Below, piece after piece: positions 1 through 5,318 of a stretch of 13,373 bases of DNA. Source of the DNA: Pseudomonadota bacterium (lineage in GTDB: Bacteria > Pseudomonadota > Gammaproteobacteria > UBA6186 > Azoamicaceae); NCBI GenBank assembly GCA_021848375.1, contig JAJZUR010000031.1, positions 1 to 13,373 on the forward strand, in the 5' to 3' direction. Within the stretch, counting starts at the first letter, position 1; each line of letters begins with the position of its first letter. Under the pieces are notes generated by a model, which worked only from the letters and a program-made list of their open reading frames with translations, searched no databases and had not been told where the DNA came from. Position numbers and translations under genes: made by a program.

Positions 1-20
1 TCTAAAAATGCTACGGCTAC

Positions 21-69
21 CTCGTACTACTCGCCGCGCTCGTTTCACTCGCTTCCATGGCTCGCAGCG
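21..69. repeat. Degenerate 9-bp CTCG-phased repeat
   Basis: The tetranucleotide CTCG begins at 21, 30, 39 and 48, exactly 9 bp apart, and again at 61 after a 4-bp offset. The units are CTCGTACTA, CTCGCCGCG, CTCGTTTCA, CTCGCTTCC and CTCGCAGCG. The stretch is much richer in GC than the flanking sequence. It may be the edge of a longer dispersed repeat cut by the window, or a remnant of a short coding repeat. Only the phasing is directly seen; the function is unknown. Confidence 0.35.
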
Positions 70-137
70 AATGTATGAACTGCTAATTTCGACCAGCTAT
101 CCGTATTTCCCCACCAATCCAACCCTCCCCACAAAGT

Positions 138-303
138 ATCGGGCGGACACGGCGGTCCGCCCCTACAGATTTACCAATAATTACCTTCATTTACATTACC
201 GGTTTGTTTGTGAAAAAAAATTACAAAATCGGGCGAAACCTGGGAATACTATTACCTAATTTTGAAAACAATCTGTAGGGGCGGACCGCCGTGTCCGCCC
301 GAT
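138..303. repeat. REPIN-like inverted REP doublet
   Basis: Bases 138-171 and 270-303 are perfect reverse complements of each other (34 bp), separated by 98 bp of AT-rich unique sequence. Each arm is itself a hairpin: an 8-bp stem GGGCGGAC/GTCCGCCC with a 6-base loop (141-162 in the left arm, 279-300 in the right arm). A GTAG tetranucleotide abuts the 5' side of each hairpin, at 275-278 on plus and as CTAC at 163-166 for the left arm. A hairpin preceded by GTAG is the known layout of REP elements mobilised by RAYT (TnpA-REP) transposases, and two inverted REPs make a REPIN. No transposase and no clear target-site duplication are present here. The arms are far more GC-rich than the surroundings, suggesting acquisition. 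Confidence 0.65.
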
Positions 304-446
304 GTTGATGATCCGAATAATCAATTTTCATTCATTTTTTAAAAATATTCGAAGAAAGCCCATCAGATACAGTCGGCGTCCTAATAAATCCAAATGGGAC
401 CGGCACAGTGACCGGACTCTACGGGCGAACAAATGAGGTTGAAATA

Positions 447-462
447 TGTTCCACGTAGAACA
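447..462. promoter_or_regulatory. parS-like ParB-binding site, one mismatch
   Basis: The sequence TGTTCCACGTAGAACA differs at one position from the perfect palindrome TGTTCCACGTGGAACA found at 1161-1176, and closely resembles the bacterial parS consensus (TGTTTCACGTGAAACA class). It is non-coding, 38 bp beyond the recF stop codon. Two such sites 0.7 kb apart and close to oriC, with parA and parB in the same window, fit the usual clustering of chromosomal parS sites. Whether ParB binds the one-mismatch version is inferred. Confidence 0.65.
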
Positions 463-499
463 TTCTGCATGCACCTGGGGCAGGCACTATACAATTCCT

Positions 500-1606
500 C
501 TAATTCCCTTCCCTCGTTATTTTTCCTCGATTTACCCGATACCTCGTAAAGTCTCGTCCTGCCAATAATTCCGACAATGGCTTCCCTTCTACGCTAGTTA
601 TTAATACTTGGGAACCGAGGCTCCCCAAAGCCTGCACTAACAGTCGGCTCGCCTCTTGATCCAGTTCAGAATTGAGATCATCTATTAAAAAAACGCTACG
701 TCGTTCTTGCCGCTGATGCAGCAATATTGCCCTTGCCATAATTAAGGCAGCAATAAAGAGTTTTAATTGCCCCCTAGATAAAATATTTTTCACAGAGACA
801 CCACCAACCAAAAATTCCAAATCAGCGCGTTGCGGACCCACCGTAGTGTACCCCCAGGCCTTATCTCTTTCTAAACTTCGCGCTAAAGCCTCCTCTAAAG
901 AATATTTCGTATCCCAGCCGCTTTCGTATTGAACAGTTACCTTTTTTTCAAGGTTTAACATCGTAGATAATGTTTCTGTAAAAATTGGAATAAAATCTTT
1001 AAGAACCTCTTCACGAAGATTATTTAATATTTGCCCGGTTTCACTAAACTCTTTGTCCCAAAGATGAATATTATCGTCTGTTGATTGCCTAAAGCCTTTT
1101 AGCGCTGCGTTACGCTGCAATAAGGCTCGTTTGAACCGCTGCCAGGTTGGGTAGAAAGAATGTTCCACGTGGAACATTAACCAATCTGTAAACTGTCTTC
1201 GATATTGAGGAGCGGCCTCCAGAATATCGTAGCTATCACTATTGATAAGTTGTACAGGCAACGTTTTAGCTAGCAACGCAATGGATGGGCAGTCTTCTTC
1301 CCCCAATCTTATTTTAAGTCCCCCGGCCTGCTGTCTTTCTATTCCTAAACGAATAGCCAAACCATTTTGAGGATCTCGTGGCGCAACAATCCCTGAAATT
1401 AAACAAGATGCTTCTCCAAAGGTAATGAGCTGACGGGATTGACGCGCACGAAATGAGCGGCCAGTCGTTAATAGATGAATTGCTTCCAGAAGGCTGGTTT
1501 TACCGCCCCCATTTTCGCCCCAAAAGATATTAAAATTTGAATTAAACGCGAGATCCAATGAACGCAAATTTCGCAAATTTGAAAGGCTTAAGGCGTTAAG
1601 CTGCAT
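500..1606 (-). CDS. recF: RecF, DNA replication and repair ATPase
   Basis: RecF is an SMC/ABC-type ATPase that binds gapped DNA at stalled forks and helps RecO and RecR load RecA. The 368-residue product is close to the family length (357 in E. coli). It opens MQLNALSLSNLRNL and has a Walker A motif, GENGGGKTS, at residues 30-38. Near the C-terminus VFLIDDLNSELD is the Walker B/D-loop region, and the LSRGQLK stretch before it is the ABC signature. Residues 144-149 (MFHVEH) lie in a region conserved in RecF (DWxxFHVE) and are encoded by a perfect parS palindrome. The gene starts 24 nt after the dnaN stop codon with no clear Shine-Dalgarno sequence, so it is probably translated by coupling with dnaN as the last gene of dnaA-dnaN-recF. 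Confidence 0.96.
   Translation of the reverse strand: MQLNALSLSNLRNLRSLDLAFNSNFNIFWGENGGGKTSLLEAIHLLTTGRSFRARQSRQLITFGEASCLISGIVAPRDPQNGLAIRLGIERQQAGGLKIRLGEEDCPSIALLAKTLPVQLINSDSYDILEAAPQYRRQFTDWLMFHVEHSFYPTWQRFKRALLQRNAALKGFRQSTDDNIHLWDKEFSETGQILNNLREEVLKDFIPIFTETLSTMLNLEKKVTVQYESGWDTKYSLEEALARSLERDKAWGYTTVGPQRADLEFLVGGVSVKNILSRGQLKLFIAALIMARAILLHQRQERRSVFLIDDLNSELDQEASRLLVQALGSLGSQVLITSVEGKPLSELLAGRDFTRYRVNRGKITREGN
1161..1176. promoter_or_regulatory. parS: parS site inside recF
   Basis: TGTTCCACGTGGAACA is a perfect 16-bp palindrome of the parS type bound by ParB. It lies in the recF coding sequence and supplies most of the codons for residues 144-149 (Met-Phe-His-Val-Glu-His). RecF proteins often carry FHVE at this place, so part of the match could come from protein conservation. 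The perfect symmetry and the similar non-coding site at 447-462 favour a real ParB site. It is about 3 kb from oriC on the side opposite parAB. Confidence 0.75.
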
Positions 1607-1630
1607 AATAAGATATAAGAATCAAACAAA

Positions 1631-2743
1631 TTAGATCTTCATCGGCATAATAACATAGATCCCGCCGTCGCTCCCAACCCCCTCAACGCGCGCACTGCTA
1701 TTCGCATCGGAAAAAGTAAACCGAACATTGTCAGTTGGGATTACGTTCAGAAAATCGATTAAATACCGTATATTAAAGCCAATTTCTAATTCTTCGCCCT
1801 TATAATCAATTTCAAGATCTTCTTCGACCTCGTCTTGTTCAGTATTGGTCGCCAAAATCTTTAGTAATCCCTTCGTTAATTTTAACCGAACCCCACGAAA
1901 ACGGTCGTTAAATAACGCAGCAGCTCTTTGAAATGACTCTTTCAACGCCTCTCGTTGTCCAACAAAGATTTTATCCCCTTCCGAGGCCACAATTCGCTCA
2001 TAATCCGGAAAACGACCCTCAAGCAATTTAGAGGTTAGTTGTATATCAGAATCAATCAATCGAATGTGATTATCACCTAGGATGATTTTAATATCACCCT
2101 CAGTATCACCAAGAATCCGCTGCAATTCTAAGATCCCTTTTCTTGGAACAATTACTCGAATGGTTTTAGACTCTTTTAAGCTAAGCTCTACTTTACCAAA
2201 GGCCATTCTGTGGCCATCTGCAGCAACGCTATAAACGAAATTATCTTTTACTTCCAATAACATGCCATTCAAATAATAGCGGACATCTTGCTCGGCCATT
2301 GCAAAACAGGTTTGTTCAATCAGCAAGCGTAAATTTCTCTTTGATATGGAAAATTCTACGTTACCGATCTTTTCACTTAAACTCGGGAAATCGCTGACTG
2401 GCAATGTCGACAAGGTAAAACGACTCCGCCCTGCCCGAAGTGTTACCCGTTCTTTGTCTTCCTGAATGGTTAATTTTTCGTGTTCTGGAAGCGTTTTACA
2501 AATATCCATTAGTTTTCGAACCGGTACTGTCACCGCACCATTTTCAACGTTAGGATCTTCCAGTTTTCCTTCTGCAACCAATTCGACTTCTTGATCAGTT
2601 GTTGTTAAAGAAAAATGATTATCTTGTACTTTCAATAAAACATTTAATAAAACAGGTGAGGTTTGGGTATGCTTACGTTCAACGACCCCGGCAACTGCGC
2701 GCAGCGGTTTTAAAAAAGCCTCTCTTTCAATCGTAAAACGCAT
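1631..2743 (-). CDS. dnaN: DnaN, DNA polymerase III beta sliding clamp
   Basis: The beta clamp is a ring-shaped dimer that encircles DNA and tethers DNA polymerase III and other replication and repair proteins. The 370-residue product has the family length (366 in E. coli) and the typical opening MRFTIEREAFLKPL. Conserved landmarks include the SVAADGHRMAF segment of domain II and the C-terminus VIMPMKI, which closely matches the usual VMPMRL tail that helps form the partner-binding pocket. ATG at 2743 is preceded by GAGG four bases upstream. The start is 13 nt beyond the dnaA stop codon, so dnaA and dnaN are surely co-transcribed. Nothing looks truncated. Confidence 0.97.
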   Translation of the reverse strand: MRFTIEREAFLKPLRAVAGVVERKHTQTSPVLLNVLLKVQDNHFSLTTTDQEVELVAEGKLEDPNVENGAVTVPVRKLMDICKTLPEHEKLTIQEDKERVTLRAGRSRFTLSTLPVSDFPSLSEKIGNVEFSISKRNLRLLIEQTCFAMAEQDVRYYLNGMLLEVKDNFVYSVAADGHRMAFGKVELSLKESKTIRVIVPRKGILELQRILGDTEGDIKIILGDNHIRLIDSDIQLTSKLLEGRFPDYERIVASEGDKIFVGQREALKESFQRAAALFNDRFRGVRLKLTKGLLKILATNTEQDEVEEDLEIDYKGEELEIGFNIRYLIDFLNVIPTDNVRFTFSDANSSARVEGVGSDGGIYVIMPMKI

Positions 2744-2756
2744 TACCTCGATCCCT

Positions 2757-4133
2757 TTAAGTAGATAAAATTCGGATCAAATTTGAAAAATCTTCAGCAA
2801 TATCCGAACCCGAGCCCACCAATTCTTTAACTAACCGGCAAGCATGTAGCACGGTGGTATGATCGCGACCCCCAAACGCATTTCCAATCTCGGGCAAACT
2901 ATGATTCGTCAACTCTTTACAAAGTGCCATCGCGACTTGTCTTGGACGTGCAACCGAGCGACTACGTCTTTTTGAAAGTAACTCCGATACTTTAATTTTA
3001 TAATATTCAGAAACCGTTTTAATGATGTTATCAATAGAAACCAATTTTTCTTGTAACGCCAATAAATCTTTAAGCGCTTCTTGAACAAACTCTAAACTAA
3101 TCGCGCTCCCGGTAAAATGTGCATTTGCAATCACTCGCTTTAAGGCGCCTTCCAACTCGCGAACGTTTGCTCGAATACGTTTGGCAATAAAAAATGCGAC
3201 TTCCGGGGGTAGTTCAATATTCGATTGCTGTGCTTTATTCATTAAAATTGCCACTCGAGTTTCGAGTTCGGGCGGTTGTACTGCAACAGTTAACCCTGCT
3301 CCAAAACGCGATTTCAGCCGTTCTTCTATGCCACTTAATTCTTTGGGATAACGATCGGAGGTTAAAATAATTTGCTGCTGCCCTTCTAACAATGCGTTAA
3401 AGGTATGAAAAAATTCTTCTTGTGAACGCTCCTTTCCAGAAAAAAATTGGATATCATCAATCAATAAGGCATCCACGGATCGATAGCGTTTTTTAAATTC
3501 ATTGATGGAATTTGATTGTAACGCCTTAACCATATCCGCAACAAAACGTTCAGAATGAAGATAAATGACTTTGGCATTCCCCTTCTTTGTTTTGTTATTG
3601 ATAATAAAATTACCAATAGCTTGCATTAAATGCGTTTTTCCAAGCCCTACTCCTCCATATAGAAATAACGGGTTATAGGCCTCGCCAGGATTTTCGGCGA
3701 CCTGCATCGCAGCAGCGCGCGCTAATTGATTAGATTTTCCTTCTACAAAACTTTCAAAGGTAAAGGTTGGATTTAAATTACTGTGCTGGAATTCAAATGG
3801 CGCTTCTGTCGATTTGTTTTTTACGCCTGCTAGGGATTTTTTTTCATCCCCCCCTTCCTTCTCAGACTCGCCCTGTCCCGCATTTACGCGTTTAGCCCCC
3901 ACCACTAAGGAAACCTGTGTGAACTGGCCAACATTGATATTTGTCAGCGTTGCTTCAATGGTTTTTAAAAATTCTCGACTGACACCATCCAAGACATATT
4001 GATTGGGCGCAAACAAAGTTACCCCTTCCTGGGTTTCTTCTGCCTGCAATGGACTAATCCACTGACTAAATTTTTGCTGCGGGATCTCATCGCGCAAACG
4101 TTGCAGGCACTGCTGCCATAGAGATAGCGCCAC
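2757..4133 (-). CDS. dnaA: DnaA, chromosomal replication initiator
   Basis: DnaA is the AAA+ ATPase that binds DnaA boxes at oriC, melts the origin and recruits DnaB helicase. I place the start at GTG 4133 (458 residues), because AAGGGG (4140-4145) stands 6 bases upstream and the product then begins VALSLWQQCL, colinear with E. coli MSLSLWQQCL; a TTG at 4160 would add nine unmatched residues. In this numbering domain I is about 1-80, followed by a charged linker; Walker A GGVGLGKT is at 160-167, Walker B LLIDD at 223-227, and the DnaA-box-recognising GRDHTTV motif at 422-428. Residue 50 is Gly where E. coli has Trp in the FVLDW motif of domain I. The gene fires away from the adjacent origin and heads dnaA-dnaN-recF. 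Confidence 0.97.
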   Translation of the reverse strand: MALSLWQQCLQRLRDEIPQQKFSQWISPLQAEETQEGVTLFAPNQYVLDGVSREFLKTIEATLTNINVGQFTQVSLVVGAKRVNAGQGESEKEGGDEKKSLAGVKNKSTEAPFEFQHSNLNPTFTFESFVEGKSNQLARAAAMQVAENPGEAYNPLFLYGGVGLGKTHLMQAIGNFIINNKTKKGNAKVIYLHSERFVADMVKALQSNSINEFKKRYRSVDALLIDDIQFFSGKERSQEEFFHTFNALLEGQQQIILTSDRYPKELSGIEERLKSRFGAGLTVAVQPPELETRVAILMNKAQQSNIELPPEVAFFIAKRIRANVRELEGALKRVIANAHFTGSAISLEFVQEALKDLLALQEKLVSIDNIIKTVSEYYKIKVSELLSKRRSRSVARPRQVAMALCKELTNHSLPEIGNAFGGRDHTTVLHACRLVKELVGSGSDIAEDFSNLIRILST

Positions 4134-4274
4134 AAATCGCCCCTTTCTTAGTTGGCCCAAATAAATAGTGATTGTTAACCTTGGATTGCTCAGTCTATAC
4201 GGGTCGTGTCAGTAGATCTAGCCCTAAAAAATGTAGGTATTTACAAAAATATAGTTAACTTTATTAGAATTCCT

Positions 4275-4283
4275 TGTCGATAA
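4275..4283 (-). promoter_or_regulatory. DnaA box (TTATCGACA)
   Basis: One mismatch (C to G at position 6) from TTATCCACA. It lies 34 bp from the next box on the same strand, in the dnaA-proximal half of the gap, so it could serve both initiation and dnaA autoregulation. Confidence 0.5.
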
Positions 4284-4308
4284 CAGTTGTATTTCGCCCC
4301 GAATAACC

Positions 4309-4317
4309 TGTGTATAA
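4309..4317 (-). promoter_or_regulatory. DnaA box (TTATACACA)
   Basis: One mismatch from TTATCCACA, but it fits the relaxed consensus TTWTNCACA exactly, so this is the best-looking box of the set. Confidence 0.65.
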
Positions 4318-4353
4318 CTCGGGTTCTTAGCGCCTCTCTTCACTTCCCGAAAA

Positions 4354-4362
4354 TTATCCCCA
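4354..4362 (+). promoter_or_regulatory. DnaA box (TTATCCCCA)
   Basis: One mismatch at position 7. It faces the opposite way to the two boxes on its left, and a weaker CTATCCTCG follows at 4365-4373. Confidence 0.5.
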
Positions 4363-4386
4363 AGCTATCCTCGGCTCGTAAACGGG

Positions 4387-4395
4387 TTATCCTCA
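4387..4395 (+). promoter_or_regulatory. DnaA box (TTATCCTCA)
   Basis: One mismatch at position 7. It sits 33 bp from the preceding plus-strand box, about three helical turns, and just left of the AT-rich stretch, where a box next to the unwinding element would be expected. Confidence 0.55.
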
Positions 4396-4405
4396 CGCCC
4401 AAAAA

Positions 4406-4519
4406 CGATATAATTATTTGAAAAACAAGATTTTTTTCTACTTACCCCCAGGCTTTTGCTTCCCTTATTATTATTACAATCTTTTTAACTTAAAGAAATA
4501 TCAATAATAATGAATTACG
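4406..4519. other. AT-rich candidate DNA unwinding element
   Basis: This segment is strongly AT-rich, with only a short GC-richer break near 4444-4463. It includes TTATTATTATTA at 4466-4477 and a second ATAATAAT run near 4504-4511. On the minus strand the first run reads as repeated TAA triplets, which would fit the loose DnaA-trio pattern, but simple AT richness explains it equally well. The position next to the DnaA boxes suggests where the origin could melt. Confidence 0.45.
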
Positions 4520-4520
4520 C

Positions 4521-4529
4521 GTATCCACA
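4521..4529 (+). promoter_or_regulatory. DnaA box (GTATCCACA) beside rpmH promoter
   Basis: One mismatch, at the first base. It ends 4 bp before the proposed -35 element of the rpmH promoter, so bound DnaA could touch RNA polymerase. It is separated from the main box cluster by the AT-rich segment. Confidence 0.5.
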
Positions 4530-4533
4530 TCAT

Positions 4534-4562
4534 TTGACAGTAGTACTGACTTCAGATAAAGT
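4534..4562 (+). promoter_or_regulatory. rpmH promoter, sigma70-type
   Basis: A perfect -35 hexamer TTGACA (4534-4539) is followed by a 17-bp spacer and TAAAGT (4557-4562), which matches four of six -10 positions. Transcription would start near 4569 and leave a leader of about 34 bases before rpmH. As the downstream genes are nearly contiguous, this may drive the whole rightward operon. Confidence 0.6.
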
Positions 4563-4592
4563 TAGCTCCTTACTGCTAAGTAACCAAAATTC

Positions 4593-4737
4593 GGGGGACT
4601 CGATGAAAAGAACCTATCAACCAAGCAACCGTTGCCGTAAGCGCAAACATGGATTTTTGGCGCGCAGTCGAACCAAGGGTGGACGTTTAGTTTTGAAAAG
4701 CAGACGCCAAAAGGGCCGAAAACAGTTGACAGTGTAA
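4593..4737 (+). CDS. rpmH: Ribosomal protein L34
   Basis: L34 is a small basic protein of the large ribosomal subunit. The coding part runs from ATG 4603 to 4737 (44 residues, beside 46 in E. coli); the listed start includes the Shine-Dalgarno sequence GGGGGA at 4593-4598. An in-frame ATG at 4510 would add 31 residues with no family match and would read through the promoter, so I reject it. The opening MKRTYQPS and the ending KGRKQLTV are typical. Less typical are Cys11, Leu19 and Ser22: E. coli has Arg and Met at the last two places, in its HGFRARM segment. rpmH is the first gene of the rightward operon and lies 3 nt from rnpA in the same frame. Confidence 0.93.
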
Positions 4738-4740
4738 GGG

Positions 4741-5106
4741 TTGAATATAAAACTATTTAAATTCTCCAAGGCGCATCGGTTACAAACCCCAGCAGATTTC
4801 CAAGCAGTTTTTAGTCAGCCATTAAGATCTAGAACTACCTACTTTACGATGCTTGCAAGACCGAATCATCTTAAGGTGGCAAGGTTGGGATTAATTGTTG
4901 CCAAACGAATTAATCGGCGTGCGGTCACTCGGAATCATATTCGCCGCTTAATTCGAGAAAGTTTTCGAGAGCATCAAGCCCTATTGGCTGGATTGGATAT
5001 CGTGGTGTTGGTACGATGTGTTTTGCCAAGGGGGGAGAACGAGGTTTTTTTTGGATGTTTAAAACGGCAATGGCGAGAATTAGTCGAATCCCAGCCCAGG
5101 CATTGA
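4741..5106 (+). CDS. rnpA: RNase P protein component
   Basis: RnpA is the protein cofactor of RNase P, the ribozyme that removes 5' leaders from tRNA precursors. The 121-residue basic product (119 in E. coli) carries the expected core: an FSKAHRL-type opening, LGLIVAKRINRRAVTRN, and the IRRLIRESFR helix. The conserved RNR motif (RNRIKR in E. coli) reads RNHIRR here, an Arg-to-His change in a usually strict RNA-contacting motif. TTG at 4741 is the only standard start before the conserved region; AAGGG abuts it directly, which is poor spacing, and the rpmH stop is 3 bases upstream in the same frame. Translation is therefore probably coupled to rpmH by reinitiation. Confidence 0.93.
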   Translation: MNIKLFKFSKAHRLQTPADFQAVFSQPLRSRTTYFTMLARPNHLKVARLGLIVAKRINRRAVTRNHIRRLIRESFREHQALLAGLDIVVLVRCVLPRGENEVFFGCLKRQWRELVESQPRH

Positions 5107-5318
5107 TTGGCGTTATTCGAGGTTATCACTATTGGATAAGTCCATTATTGGGCAGTCGATGTCGATTTTATCCAAGCTGTTCTCAATATGCCGCCGAGGC
5201 GATTCTGCGGTTTGGGCTACTGAAAGGCGGATTTTTATTGATTCAACGAATGATGAAATGTCATCCATGGCATGAAGGGGGAATTGATTGCATTCCCTCG
5301 AAAGAGGAGCAAGCGTGA
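5070..5318 (+). CDS. yidD: YidD, membrane protein insertion factor
   Basis: YidD is a small membrane-associated protein thought to assist YidC in inserting inner-membrane proteins. ATG at 5070 gives 82 residues (85 in E. coli) beginning MARISRIPAQALIGVIRGYHYWISP, where the first part is an amphipathic helix. The family signature follows: CRFYPSCSQYAAEAI and a C-terminal CHPWHEGGIDCIP. The start lies 37 nt inside the rnpA 3' end and the stop overlaps the yidC start by 4 nt (GTGA at 5315-5318), the usual arrangement. An in-frame ATG at 5016 would deepen the rnpA overlap and adds no family sequence. Confidence 0.94.
   Translation: MARISRIPAQALIGVIRGYHYWISPLLGSRCRFYPSCSQYAAEAILRFGLLKGGFLLIQRMMKCHPWHEGGIDCIPSKEEQA

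Larger units (their letters stand above)
1..499. other. Intergenic region downstream of recF, no gene
   Basis: This 499-base stretch follows the recF stop codon. The only open frame of any length (8-259, plus) runs through the two repeat structures and resembles no protein I know, so I read the region as non-coding. It holds a GC-rich stretch of phased CTCG units near the left edge, a pair of inverted REP-like hairpins, and a parS-like palindrome close to the end of recF. In many gammaproteobacteria gyrB follows recF; it is not present in these 499 bases on either strand. I found no convincing rho-independent terminator after recF. Confidence 0.7.
4134..4602. other. oriC: Probable chromosomal replication origin (oriC)
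   Basis: This 469-base non-coding gap lies between divergent dnaA and rpmH, a common position for oriC. It holds five 9-mers one base away from TTATCCACA: two on minus (4275-4283, 4309-4317) and three on plus (4354-4362, 4387-4395, 4521-4529). An AT-rich stretch follows from about 4406. Flanking genes all point away from the gap, so both arms are transcribed in the direction the forks would move. The dnaA promoter must also lie on the left side, but I could not pick out one convincing -35/-10 pair. The assignment rests on position and box clustering. Confidence 0.85.

Noticed and set aside
8..259. 83-codon plus-strand open frame
   Set aside because: It runs through the phased CTCG repeat and the left REP arm, has no family resemblance and no Shine-Dalgarno sequence.
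334..346. ATTTTTTAAAAAT palindrome as a terminator of recF
   Set aside because: It has no GC-rich stem and stands over 150 bases from the stop codon, so it is more likely simple AT-rich sequence.
4134..4160. Longer DnaA starting at TTG 4160
   Set aside because: The nine extra residues match nothing in DnaA and contain the Shine-Dalgarno sequence that serves GTG 4133.
4161..4260. dnaA promoter
   Set aside because: Candidate pairs such as TTAACT with TACATT at 17-bp spacing on the minus strand match only four of six positions each, which is too weak in AT-rich DNA to call.
4510..4602. N-terminal extension of RpmH from ATG 4510
   Set aside because: It would span a DnaA box and the promoter, and L34 proteins are about 44-46 residues long, matching the ATG at 4603.
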